Assembly (NCBI GenBank): GCA_913055925.1
Contig: CAJXLH010000035.1
Span: forward strand, 1-13,959
Length of the DNA stretch: 13,959 bases
DNA from: an uncultured Maritalea sp.
GTDB lineage: Bacteria; Pseudomonadota; Alphaproteobacteria; Rhizobiales; Devosiaceae
Reading direction: 5' to 3'
The first letter of the stretch is position 1. The number at the start of each line of letters is the position of its first letter. Under the pieces are notes generated by a model. It ran no database searches, had not been told where the DNA came from, and worked only from the letters and a program-made list of their open reading frames with translations. Shown here in pieces: positions 1 through 6,751 of the stretch. A program made the translations under genes and the position numbers.

Positions 1-2
1 AT

Positions 3-1022
3 CCCTTCAAGGGTCTATTTCTTGGCGTATTTTTCATCACCATTGGCGCGGGGATAAGCTTTAGCTACCTTGCCGAAAACTTTGTGATGATCATTTCCCT
101 CACAATCGGCGTTATCGTTCTCAAGTCCGCAATTTTGCTTTTGTTGGCCCATTTCTCTGGCCTCAAGCGCGAAAACAAGCTGCTCTATGGACTAGGCCTC
201 GCGCAAGCGGGCGAGTTCGGGTTTGTGCTGTTGTCATTCGTCGTGGCCAACTCAATTCTCCCGAGCGAACTTGCGCAACCGCTCACTATGGTTGTGGCCC
301 TATCGATGCTGCTAACGCCATTTTTGTTCATCATTTATGATCGGGTGATTGTGCCGTATTTCGCAAAAGGGCAAGAACAAGAAGCTGACAAGATTGAAGA
401 ACCGAGCGGCATCATAATCGCCGGTCATGGCCGCGTTGGCGGTATCGTCAATCGCGTATTGCAGGGCGCAGGTTATCGCCCGATTGTGGTTGACTATAGT
501 TCTGAACAGCTCGCGATGTTGCGCGAATTTGGCTTTAAGGTCTATTTTGGTGATGCCACTCGGCCCGACCTTTTGCACGCGGCAGGCATTGCGGAAGCCA
601 AAGTGTTGGTCATCGCTATCGATGACAAACATGCCATTTCAGAGCTGACAAAATATGTGTCGGAGAATTATCCAAACGTTCACATTGTCGCCCGCGCGGT
701 GGACCGCACCCACGTTTATGATCTTTGGGCACATGGCAGCCGTGACATTATTCGCGAGACCTATGACAGCTCATTGCGTACCGCGCGTTCCAGCCTTGAA
801 GCGCTTGGTTACACCCGCGAACATGCGCAGGAAATGGTCGATCATTTTGATGAGCTGGACCGCCGCGCCATGATTGAAGCCGCGGGCAGCTGGAAAGTGA
901 ATGTACCAGCCATTGAAAATGAAGAGTTTATGGCCACTGTTCGTGAGCGGATTGAGGAATGGGAAAAAGAACTGGCAGAAAAACTGCAAGCCTTTAAACC
1001 TCAACCCAAAGATGGCGACTAA
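3..1022 (+). CDS. CPA2-family K+(Na+):H+ antiporter with RCK domain, 3' part (5' end outside window)
   Basis: An inner-membrane monovalent cation:proton antiporter of the KefB/KefC type, cut off at the left edge; the frame is already open at base 3, so about 339 C-terminal residues are visible. The first residues (PFKGLFLGVFFITIG) match the late membrane region of CPA2 transporters. Further hydrophobic helices follow, including the QAGEFGFVLL signature of this family. After a charged linker, at about visible residue 136, a TrkA-N/RCK Rossmann domain begins with the nucleotide-binding motif GHGRVGG and an acidic VVDYS at the end of its second strand. The C-terminus is a charged, probably helical tail rich in E and K. 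In Kef systems the RCK domain gates transport in response to NAD(H) or glutathione adducts; the ligand here is unknown. The gene ends tail-to-tail with the next one, sharing the bases CTAA. Family call firm; ion specificity not determinable. Confidence 0.92.
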   Translation, partial: PFKGLFLGVFFITIGAGISFSYLAENFVMIISLTIGVIVLKSAILLLLAHFSGLKRENKLLYGLGLAQAGEFGFVLLSFVVANSILPSELAQPLTMVVALSMLLTPFLFIIYDRVIVPYFAKGQEQEADKIEEPSGIIIAGHGRVGGIVNRVLQGAGYRPIVVDYSSEQLAMLREFGFKVYFGDATRPDLLHAAGIAEAKVLVIAIDDKHAISELTKYVSENYPNVHIVARAVDRTHVYDLWAHGSRDIIRETYDSSLRTARSSLEALGYTREHAQEMVDHFDELDRRAMIEAAGSWKVNVPAIENEEFMATVRERIEEWEKELAEKLQAFKPQPKDGD

Positions 1023-1609
1023 TCAATTGGCTTTAGCGGCGCTAGGCTCACCGTAACAAGGTGACCCTGCGCCGTCTCATCGGCATCCAAACCGCTTGAA
1101 AAATCATCTATCAATTGGTTCATGCGCGCCACCAACTCCTGGCGCTGCTTTTCATTAAGCGGCACGGTGATTTGCAACGACACCAGATTTTCCTCGCCCG
1201 CCTTGCGTTTCACCCAGCCTTTTTGAAACGCGTCTGTTATTGCTTGCCCGGCGCGCCGATGTTGCGCACGTGAATTGTCCGCAAGCGCGGTCAAATAGTC
1301 GGGATCACTATTGCTTTGATCCGCCTCCAACAAATGCGCGACAGGTCGATAAATCTTTTCGGTCCGCGCGCCCGATCGACGCTCCCCCGCTTCCAAGATC
1401 AACCCGACGGCCAACAATTTGTCGATATGGTGATAAAGGCTGTGCGGCGTTTTTTGGATCACCTCCGCAATTTGAGCAATCGATCCCTCACCGATGGTCA
1501 AAAGCCCTATGAACGCGTCATGGGTGGCACTGGCTGCCAGCGCACGAATTTGCTCAGCACTTTGTAAAACATAAATTTCATCGGGGTCTTGAAGGTCATC
1601 ATTCTGCAT
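1019..1609 (-). CDS. Winged-helix (ArsR-like) transcriptional regulator
   Basis: A DNA-binding regulator of 196 residues. A winged helix-turn-helix covers about residues 30-90: helices around SIAQIAEVIQKTPHSLYHHI form the HTH, and AGERRSGARTEKIYRP looks like the wing. The C-terminal half is helical, then strand-rich (LVSLQITVPL, HLVTVSLAPL), and resembles the dimer or ligand part of HTH_20/ArsR-type proteins; no metal-binding cysteines are visible. I chose ATG at 1609. A TTG at 1624 would add five residues, and neither has a clear Shine-Dalgarno sequence. It is divergent from the serine hydrolase at 1656, and an AT-rich palindrome (1608-1637) overlaps its start, so autorepression together with control of the hydrolase is the natural inference. 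Its stop overlaps the antiporter stop by four bases. Effector unknown. Confidence 0.82.
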   Translation of the reverse strand: MQNDDLQDPDEIYVLQSAEQIRALAASATHDAFIGLLTIGEGSIAQIAEVIQKTPHSLYHHIDKLLAVGLILEAGERRSGARTEKIYRPVAHLLEADQSNSDPDYLTALADNSRAQHRRAGQAITDAFQKGWVKRKAGEENLVSLQITVPLNEKQRQELVARMNQLIDDFSSGLDADETAQGHLVTVSLAPLKPID

Positions 1610-1637
1610 ATTAAATAAGTACAAGAATTTTTAATAT
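1608..1637. promoter_or_regulatory. Candidate operator: AT-rich palindrome between regulator and hydrolase
   Basis: ATATTAAA (1608-1615) and TTTAATAT (1630-1637) form perfect 8-base arms separated by 14 bases. The palindrome covers the start codon region of the minus-strand regulator and lies just upstream of the ribosome-binding site of the plus-strand hydrolase. The position and dyad suit a homodimeric winged-helix repressor. Binding is inferred, not shown. Confidence 0.45.
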
Positions 1638-1655
1638 AGGAAAAGGCCAGATGGC

Positions 1656-2840
1656 ATGTTGCCCACTATTTTCAAACAAAATTGCAAGAAACTCATTGCA
1701 CTTCTTTTCATCAGCGGAGCTGGGCTTATGACCGGAAGCGTTCATGCAAATGAAAACGCCACGGTGCAGCAAACGCTAGAAACCGGGCTTGAGAGTGCAC
1801 TGGATAAAGCCGCGCAATTTGGCAATGCGGGTATTGTTTTGCACAAAGGCAACATCATCGCGCAAACCCAAAAAGGTGTTTTGTTCAAAGGCTCAAACGA
1901 GCCCACATCGCCAACCAACAAGTGGCACATTGGCTCAATCACCAAGCCAATGACCGCCACCATGATCGGGCGTCTCGCCGCAAAAGGCACCTTGGATTTG
2001 CAAGTGACGATTGCCGAGCTTTTGCCGAACGAGCTGACCAAAATCGATCCGAGCTGGCACAGCGTCAAACTGATTGATCTCCTGCAACATGTGTCCGGCG
2101 CGCCCGCCAACTTTGATATCGACGAAATGAACGAGCGCAGTTTTGTCGATCAAGCTGCCTTATCAACTGCGCGCCACGACGCCGTGATGGGCGTACTTGC
2201 CAAACCCTTGGCCAACAATCCGCGCGAAAAATTCGAATATTCCAACATCGGCTACACCATTGCCGGTACCATCGCTGCCAAAATTACAGGTGTGCCCTAC
2301 GAAGAGCTGATGCGCCAAGAGTTACTAGACCCACTTGGTATGACAAGCGCCGGTTTCGGCGCGCCTGCGCTCGGCAATCCACAGGGGCATGAAACAAAGC
2401 TCTTCTTGTTCACCAACCCCGTTTCGCCTGAAGGCGAAGTATCGGATAATTCGCCCATCATCGCGCCAGCTGGCACATTGCACATGACGATTGAGGACCT
2501 GGCCAAATTTGGTCAAATGCATTTAGAAGCGGCAAATGGCTCAAGTGACTTTTTGCCAACATCGATCACCCAGCAACTGCACACACCATCGACAACTGCT
2601 GAAGGCAAAGAAAACTACGCCGCAGGTTGGGCGCGGTTCCCGCTTCCTTCAACCGGCGATGAACTGCACTTGTTTCACAACGGTTCAAACACACTTTGGT
2701 ACGCGTTGCTGCTGGTATCACCAGAAACGGAAACCGTGATCGCATTGACCACCAATGTCGGCACGATCATGCGCTCAGAAGGCGAATTTATAAAGTTGGC
2801 CGACGAAATTCTGTCAGAAATAAAAAAGGCGGAGCAATAA
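1656..2840 (+). CDS. Exported serine hydrolase of the beta-lactamase/class C-like (PF00144) family
   Basis: A 394-residue periplasmic or secreted serine hydrolase. Residues 1-31 form a signal peptide: basic N-region, hydrophobic core LIALLFISGAGLMTG, and likely cleavage after SVHA. The family's three active-site motifs are present and in order: SITK (nucleophile S94, K97), YSN (Y195-N197) and HNG (341-343), the last in place of KTG of true beta-lactamases. HxG at this position is common in esterases, D-aminopeptidases and other beta-lactamase-like hydrolases, so the substrate may be an ester or peptide and resistance to beta-lactams should not be assumed. ATG at 1656 is preceded by AGGAAAAGG (1638-1646) at good spacing. 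It is divergent from the winged-helix regulator, which probably controls it. Its TAA lies in the loop of a hairpin (2828-2848) that acts mainly for the opposite strand. Confidence 0.9.
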   Translation: MLPTIFKQNCKKLIALLFISGAGLMTGSVHANENATVQQTLETGLESALDKAAQFGNAGIVLHKGNIIAQTQKGVLFKGSNEPTSPTNKWHIGSITKPMTATMIGRLAAKGTLDLQVTIAELLPNELTKIDPSWHSVKLIDLLQHVSGAPANFDIDEMNERSFVDQAALSTARHDAVMGVLAKPLANNPREKFEYSNIGYTIAGTIAAKITGVPYEELMRQELLDPLGMTSAGFGAPALGNPQGHETKLFLFTNPVSPEGEVSDNSPIIAPAGTLHMTIEDLAKFGQMHLEAANGSSDFLPTSITQQLHTPSTTAEGKENYAAGWARFPLPSTGDELHLFHNGSNTLWYALLLVSPETETVIALTTNVGTIMRSEGEFIKLADEILSEIKKAEQ

Positions 2841-2848
2841 GCTCCGCC
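2822..2848 (-). terminator. Rho-independent terminator of the chemoreceptor gene
   Basis: GGCGGAGC (2828-2835) pairs perfectly with GCTCCGCC (2841-2848) around an AATAA loop. Read on the minus strand, the stem is followed by six T residues (2827-2822), a textbook intrinsic terminator about 30 bases after the chemoreceptor stop. On the plus strand the downstream sequence (CAATTTCATTT) is a weaker U-tract, so partial bidirectional action is possible. The TAA stop of the plus-strand hydrolase forms part of the loop. Confidence 0.85.
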
Positions 2849-2877
2849 CAATTTCATTTAGCAGATGTGGGGCGAGA

Positions 2878-5211
2878 TCAAAACTCAGTCCACTCTTCAT
2901 CAACCGCCGCATTGCCGTGCGAAACATAAGCTTTCTTCGCTGTCGCAATCGCTTCTTGTTTCGGTTCATGCGCAACAGGCGCAGCCGCTGGTTTGGCTGA
3001 TGATCGCACCGACTTGCCGTCAAGCTTGAACTCCTCAACAATCCGATCAAGATCCACCGCTTGCGCTTCGGTCTGCTCAATTGCTGCGTTAGTTTCTTCC
3101 ACCAATGCCGCATTGTGCTGGGTCATCTCATCCATCTGACGAACGGCTGAACCAACTTCATCAATCGCTGAAGCTTGTTCCGAAGACGCTTTGGCGATCG
3201 CTGTCATCAAGTCAGCATTTTCGCGCACGGCTTCCAGCATCTCACTCAGCTTTTCAGATGCACTGGACACAAGCTTTGTGCCATCAGCAACTTCATCAGC
3301 ACTTTGTTCGATCAGAGTTTTCACTTCCGCAGAAGCTTCCGCTGCCGATTGCGCCAAACGCCGCACTTCTACCGCCACAACCGCAAAGCCTTTACCCGCT
3401 TCGCCTGCACGAGCCGCTTCCACGGAAGCGTTCAATGCCAGCAAGTTGGTTTGGAAAGCAATGTCATCAATCATACCAATGATGTTGGAAATCTTTGATG
3501 ATGAATTGGTGATCCGCTCCATCGCATTGGTCGCGCTGCTCATCGCATCACCACCAGCAGACGCGAGGTCCGAAGCCCGGTTGGTTTTGTCCGTCGCGGT
3601 TTGAGCCATCTTCGCATTTTCAGAAACAGTGCCGGACAATTGCTCCATCGCCGCTGATGTTTCTTCAATGGTTGCCGCCTGACGGGTGGTCCGTTCACTT
3701 AGATCGTTCGCACCAGTCAAAATTTCGCTAGTTGCTGCTTTCAAGCTCGTCGACGTTTCACGCAGACGACCAACGATCTCTGTCAAACGATCCGCCACCG
3801 CGTTCGTGTCATTTTTCAACTTCGCGAAGGATCCGTGATATTCGCCATGCACACGATGGGTTAGATCAGTCTGCGCCAAGGCGGCCAGCACTTCGCCCGT
3901 TTCGGCCAACCCGCGGTCCACTGTCTCCACCAACGCGTTCACGCTTTTCCCAAGCGCGTTTAGCTCAGGATCCGGAAACTCCACATCAACACGATTGGTA
4001 AAATCACCCTTGGTTGCCGCATCAACCACTTCGCCAAACGAGCGCTGAAGCTGTTGCATCATTTGCGCGCGTTCTGACTTGGTTTGCTCTTGCCGACGAA
4101 CTTCTTCCTCGCCCAACTGAACAACCTTCAAGCCATTTTCACGGAACACTTCCACAGCCCGTGCCATCTCGCCAATTTCGTCCTGACGATCTGCGCCGAC
4201 AACCTCAACATCATGCTCACCAGATGCAAGTTTACGCATAATTTTTGTCGAAACGCGCAACGGCTGTCCCACCAATTTTTGGAAGGTTGCAAAAATCACG
4301 AGCAAGGTCACCGCCATCGCAATGATAGTTGCAATCATGCTGGTCAGGCGCGATTGCGCCAATTCAGCATAGGCAACAGATCGGTCAATGGAGGTACCAA
4401 CAAACCAGTTTACACTTGGCATGTCGGGGATGGCCGCAAAGCTCACCAAACGATCAACGCCCGCCTCTCGAACATCTTGCACATCAATTGCAAGTTGCGG
4501 TGTTTCACCCTCAAAAGCTTCACTCAAGTTCTTGCCCACAAGTTCCGCATTCTGGTGGGCCAAAATGGTGCCGTCGTCACTGGCCAAGAACATATAGCCA
4601 CCATCAATTTTGATGTCCGCCAACATGTTGACCAAGGCTGCAATAGAGAAGTCACCGCCAACAACGCCCAGCGTTTTGCTGCCTTCAAATACTGGCGCCG
4701 CGATGGACACAATAAGTTCGCCTGATGATGCATCTGCATATGGTTTTGTAAGAACAGTCGCCTTCTTCGCCACCACATCCTGGTACCAAGGTCGCTTACG
4801 CGGATCGTACCCTTCCGGCAAATCAAGTTCAGGTACCGCGTGGAACCCGCCATCTGCCTCTGCACCAAAATAGATCGCTTCAAATTGTGACGTGTAAGCA
4901 TCTTGATCATATAGGCTGGTGATCGGCGTACCCTCAGCCACAGTGCGAACATTTTGCGCCGCATTTTCGATCAAAAACTGTCGACCCGAAAACCAGTTCG
5001 CCACACTGCGCGCCATGCTGTTACCAGCATTTGCGGTGTTTTGCGCAATGTTTGCGTTCATGGACGCGCTGCGCGTTCTGTCGCTGTAAATGGCAAAAGC
5101 CACAAACATCACAACAACAATACCAACAGTGGCCAACATCACCTTTGATGCAAGGCCGAGTTTGAGAAATGTTGGCAATTTCTTCTGAGAATTGGCCACA
5201 GTAGCACCCAC
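2878..5211 (-). CDS. Methyl-accepting chemotaxis protein, dCache_1 sensor, double HAMP, CheR tether
   Basis: A 777-residue transmembrane chemoreceptor. TM1 lies at about 23-43, a large periplasmic dCache domain at 45-285, TM2 at 291-314 and a HAMP domain at 315-367. A coiled-coil linker and a second HAMP-like segment (about 392-480) follow. The cytoplasmic signalling hairpin spans about 490-725, with the conserved tip (IDDIAFQTNLLALNASVEAA and the following RAGEAGKGFAVVA). The protein ends in EWTEF, fitting the xWxxF pentapeptide that tethers CheR/CheB, so it is probably adapted by methylation. In the dCache domain Y135, R140, W142, Y143, Y158, D160 and D187 match the spacing of the amino-acid-binding motif of PctA-type receptors as I remember it, which predicts amino-acid sensing. 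Start is uncertain: GTG at 5211 or GTG at 5199, both with poor ribosome-binding sites. It is monocistronic, with no che genes beside it. Confidence 0.95.
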   Translation of the reverse strand: MGATVANSQKKLPTFLKLGLASKVMLATVGIVVVMFVAFAIYSDRTRSASMNANIAQNTANAGNSMARSVANWFSGRQFLIENAAQNVRTVAEGTPITSLYDQDAYTSQFEAIYFGAEADGGFHAVPELDLPEGYDPRKRPWYQDVVAKKATVLTKPYADASSGELIVSIAAPVFEGSKTLGVVGGDFSIAALVNMLADIKIDGGYMFLASDDGTILAHQNAELVGKNLSEAFEGETPQLAIDVQDVREAGVDRLVSFAAIPDMPSVNWFVGTSIDRSVAYAELAQSRLTSMIATIIAMAVTLLVIFATFQKLVGQPLRVSTKIMRKLASGEHDVEVVGADRQDEIGEMARAVEVFRENGLKVVQLGEEEVRRQEQTKSERAQMMQQLQRSFGEVVDAATKGDFTNRVDVEFPDPELNALGKSVNALVETVDRGLAETGEVLAALAQTDLTHRVHGEYHGSFAKLKNDTNAVADRLTEIVGRLRETSTSLKAATSEILTGANDLSERTTRQAATIEETSAAMEQLSGTVSENAKMAQTATDKTNRASDLASAGGDAMSSATNAMERITNSSSKISNIIGMIDDIAFQTNLLALNASVEAARAGEAGKGFAVVAVEVRRLAQSAAEASAEVKTLIEQSADEVADGTKLVSSASEKLSEMLEAVRENADLMTAIAKASSEQASAIDEVGSAVRQMDEMTQHNAALVEETNAAIEQTEAQAVDLDRIVEEFKLDGKSVRSSAKPAAAPVAHEPKQEAIATAKKAYVSHGNAAVDEEWTEF

Positions 5212-5279
5212 CCAAATTCAACAATTACTAAACTGGTAAAATGCAACATTATGGTTAAGTAAGCATAAACAACTAGGCC

Positions 5280-5301
5280 AGGTATTACAAATGCAATACC
5301 T
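5280..5301. promoter_or_regulatory. Palindrome upstream of the chemoreceptor gene
   Basis: AGGTATT (5280-5286) and AATACCT (5295-5301) form perfect 7-base arms around an 8-base spacer. It lies about 70-90 bases upstream of the chemoreceptor start, and no T-tract follows on either strand, so an operator is likelier than a terminator. No known regulator motif was recognised. Confidence 0.35.
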
Positions 5302-5349
5302 CAATGAAATCAGTTCGTTAAATGAGAATGCGAGAATATCTTACGCCAG

Positions 5350-5394
5350 AAAAAACAAAACCTCGGCAGCGATAAGCTAGCCGAGGTTTTTGTT
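5350..5394 (-). terminator. Intrinsic terminator of tRNA-Leu (probably bidirectional)
   Basis: The arms CCTCGGC (5361-5367) and GCCGAGG (5380-5386) pair perfectly, and an inner AGC/GCT pairing extends the stem around a GATAA loop with one bulged base. On the minus strand the hairpin starts about 9 bases after the tRNA CCA end and is followed by TTTTGTTTTTT (5360-5350). On the plus strand it is followed by TTTTTGTTT, so it can stop transcription in both directions and shields the chemoreceptor promoter region from tRNA transcription. Confidence 0.85.
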
Positions 5395-5479
5395 TGGTGC
5401 GGGTGGAGGGAATCGAACCCCCACTCCCGAAGGAACGGGATTTTGAATCCCGCGCGTCTACCAGTTCCGCCACACCCGC
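5395..5479 (-). tRNA. tRNA-Leu, anticodon CAA
   Basis: The minus strand folds as a class II tRNA of 85 bases including an encoded CCA. The acceptor stem GCGGGTG pairs with CACCCGC (7 bp), followed by discriminator A and CCA. The D-arm carries GGCGGAACTGGTAGACGC, typical of tRNA-Leu. The anticodon stem CGGGA/TCCCG encloses TTCAAAA with anticodon CAA, reading UUG. A long variable arm (CGTTCCTTCGGGAGT) and the T-arm GGGGGTTCGATTCCCTC follow. It has its own strong promoter upstream and terminator downstream. No integrase gene or duplicated 3' end is visible in the window, so there is no sign that it serves as an integration site here. Confidence 0.97.
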
Positions 5480-5498
5480 ACTAAGGTGATGGGGGCGG

Positions 5499-5526
5499 AA
5501 TATACCCAAAAACACCCCCACGTCAA
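5499..5526 (-). promoter_or_regulatory. Sigma-70 promoter of tRNA-Leu
   Basis: On the minus strand TTGACG (5526-5521) and TATATT (5504-5499) are separated by 16 bases, a near-consensus vegetative promoter. The bases after the -10 (CCGCCCCC) make a GC-rich discriminator, which in stable-RNA promoters goes with stringent (ppGpp/DksA) control; that control is inferred. The tRNA begins about 20 bases downstream of the -10. Confidence 0.75.
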
Positions 5527-5538
5527 TCACTGATTGAC
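5522..5538. promoter_or_regulatory. Palindrome joining two divergent -35 elements
   Basis: GTCAATCA (5522-5529), C, TGATTGAC (5531-5538) is a perfect 8-base-arm dyad of 17 bases. Its left half holds the -35 of the minus-strand tRNA promoter and its right half the TTGACA of a plus-strand promoter. It could be simply two back-to-back -35 boxes, but the match extends beyond TTGAC, so a shared operator is possible. Confidence 0.45.
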
Positions 5539-5561
5539 ACGAATTTCAAACTGATTACATC
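5534..5561 (+). promoter_or_regulatory. Possible promoter of the yqaA-like/dsbB pair
   Basis: A perfect TTGACA (5534-5539) is followed after 16 bases by TACATC (5556-5561), a weak -10. It points towards the membrane-protein gene starting at 5612, leaving a leader of about 45 bases. The -35 is convincing, the -10 is not. Confidence 0.4.
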
Positions 5562-5611
5562 TGAGGGCGAAAAGGGCGGCTTGTCCTTGTACGAATTTAA
5601 GGATTTAAGCT

Positions 5612-6193
5612 TTGATCAGACGCCTATATGACTGGGTTCTTGCGCTTGGCGCATCAAAACACGCCCCAAAAGCACTTGGTGTAGTTTCTTTTGCCGAAAG
5701 TTCATTTTTCCCCATCCCGCCTGACATCATGCTTATCCCTATGGTGCTGTCAAAGCGCGAGCGCGCCTGGTGGTTCGCCACGCTTTGCACCATTGCGTCC
5801 GTGTTGGGTGGCTTGCTCGGCTATTTCATTGGCGCCGCGCTTTTGGAAGCGCTCGCTCGGCCGATCCTTGAATTTTACGGCTATTGGCACAAATTTGAGG
5901 ACTTCCAAGCCGCATTTAACGAGTGGGGCCTGCTGATCGTTTTTGTTTTTGGTCTCACACCCTTCCCGTACAAGGTCATCACAATTGCATCGGGCGCCAC
6001 TGGCCTTAATCTGCCCGTATTTATCCTTTCCTCTATCGTCGCGCGCGGGCTTCGATTCTTTATCGTGGCTGGGCTTTTGTATTTCTTTGGCCCACCGATC
6101 AAAGACTTTATTGAAAAACGCCTTGGCCTAATGTTCTTTTTGGGCTGCGCGCTACTGGTTGGTGGATTTGTGGCGATCAAATTTGTGCTTTGA
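5612..6193 (+). CDS. YqaA/DedA (VTT domain) family inner-membrane protein
   Basis: A 193-residue polytopic membrane protein. It has the family's early re-entrant motif, a glutamate followed by a proline-rich stretch (AESSFFPIPPDIMLIP, 28-43), then helices at about 57-75 and 107-125. The segment GLTPFPYKVITIASGA (114-129) is the second re-entrant loop, and two C-terminal helices (about 137-160 and 170-192) complete it. DedA/VTT proteins are linked to lipid-carrier or phospholipid flipping and to membrane-potential homeostasis; the smaller YqaA branch has no firmly assigned substrate, so a transport role here is inference. TTG at 5612 is the start: AAGGA lies 8 bases upstream and no other early start is in frame. 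dsbB follows 23 bases later on the same strand, suggesting co-transcription. Confidence 0.88.
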   Translation: MIRRLYDWVLALGASKHAPKALGVVSFAESSFFPIPPDIMLIPMVLSKRERAWWFATLCTIASVLGGLLGYFIGAALLEALARPILEFYGYWHKFEDFQAAFNEWGLLIVFVFGLTPFPYKVITIASGATGLNLPVFILSSIVARGLRFFIVAGLLYFFGPPIKDFIEKRLGLMFFLGCALLVGGFVAIKFVL

Positions 6194-6216
6194 TCGTAAA
6201 GAGTTTGGGGTTCGAA

Positions 6217-6720
6217 ATGACGCATAACGCAAAGGCAATTACAATTGGTGCAACAGCACTCGCTGCAGCGACCATTCTGAGCGCCCTAGGCTTTCAGCAT
6301 ATTGGCGGCTATATCCCTTGCGATCTTTGTTACGAACAGCGCAACCCCTACTATGTCGGCGTACCGCTATTGCTCATCGGCTTGTTTGTATGGAACCGCA
6401 TAAACGCAAACTACGTCACGATCCTCTTAGCCGGCGCTGCTCTCATCTTTGCCTATGGCACTTGGATGGCGGGCTATCACTCAGGCGTTGAATGGGGTTG
6501 GTGGCCAGGCCCCGACACCTGCACCGGCGTTGGCACAGGCATCGCAGATTTCTCTCAGCTTGAAAACATCAACGACACGGTGGTGATTCCATGCGACCGC
6601 GCACAAGTTCGCTTCTTTGGCCTCAGCTTTGCTGGCATGAACGCTATAGTATCGTTGGTGATCACCAGCGCTATTCTTTACGCTGGGCACATCAATTTTC
6701 ATGCCAATAAGAGCGCGTAA
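6217..6720 (+). CDS. dsbB: Disulfide bond formation protein B (DsbB)
   Basis: A four-helix inner-membrane quinone oxidoreductase of 167 residues that reoxidises the periplasmic thiol oxidase DsbA and passes the electrons to ubiquinone. All four catalytic cysteines are present: the first periplasmic pair C35-x-x-C38 (IPCDLCYEQR) and the second pair C102 and C126 (PDTCTGV, IPCDRAQVRFFGLS). The motif YHSGVEWGWWPGP just before C102 is characteristic of alphaproteobacterial DsbB. Transmembrane helices lie at about 8-27, 46-61, 66-84 and 136-157. I preferred ATG at 6217; an in-frame TTG at 6190 overlapping the upstream stop would add nine residues but has no better ribosome-binding site. No dsbA is in the window. 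Downstream lies a large palindrome. Confidence 0.95.
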   Translation: MTHNAKAITIGATALAAATILSALGFQHIGGYIPCDLCYEQRNPYYVGVPLLLIGLFVWNRINANYVTILLAGAALIFAYGTWMAGYHSGVEWGWWPGPDTCTGVGTGIADFSQLENINDTVVIPCDRAQVRFFGLSFAGMNAIVSLVITSAILYAGHINFHANKSA

Positions 6721-6751
6721 TCTGCCGCAGTCTTAGGACAGCCTGGTTCAG

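Noticed and set aside
1656..2840. Antibiotic-resistance beta-lactamase
   Set aside because: The third motif is HNG, not KTG, and the wider family includes many esterases and peptidases; sequence alone does not support a resistance call.
4084..4725. A 213-codon open frame on the plus strand inside the chemoreceptor gene
   Set aside because: It is antisense to the periplasmic and HAMP part of a clear receptor, has no recognisable domain, and its composition (rich in H, Q, R, N) is typical of a shadow frame.
5212..5279. Sigma-70 promoter for the chemoreceptor
   Set aside because: CATAAT is a fair -10 on the minus strand, but no acceptable -35 is found at 16-18 bases, and no flagellar-sigma motif is visible.
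5395..5479. tRNA-Leu as an integration site for a genomic island
   Set aside because: No integrase, no second copy of the tRNA 3' end in the window, and the flanking genes are housekeeping.
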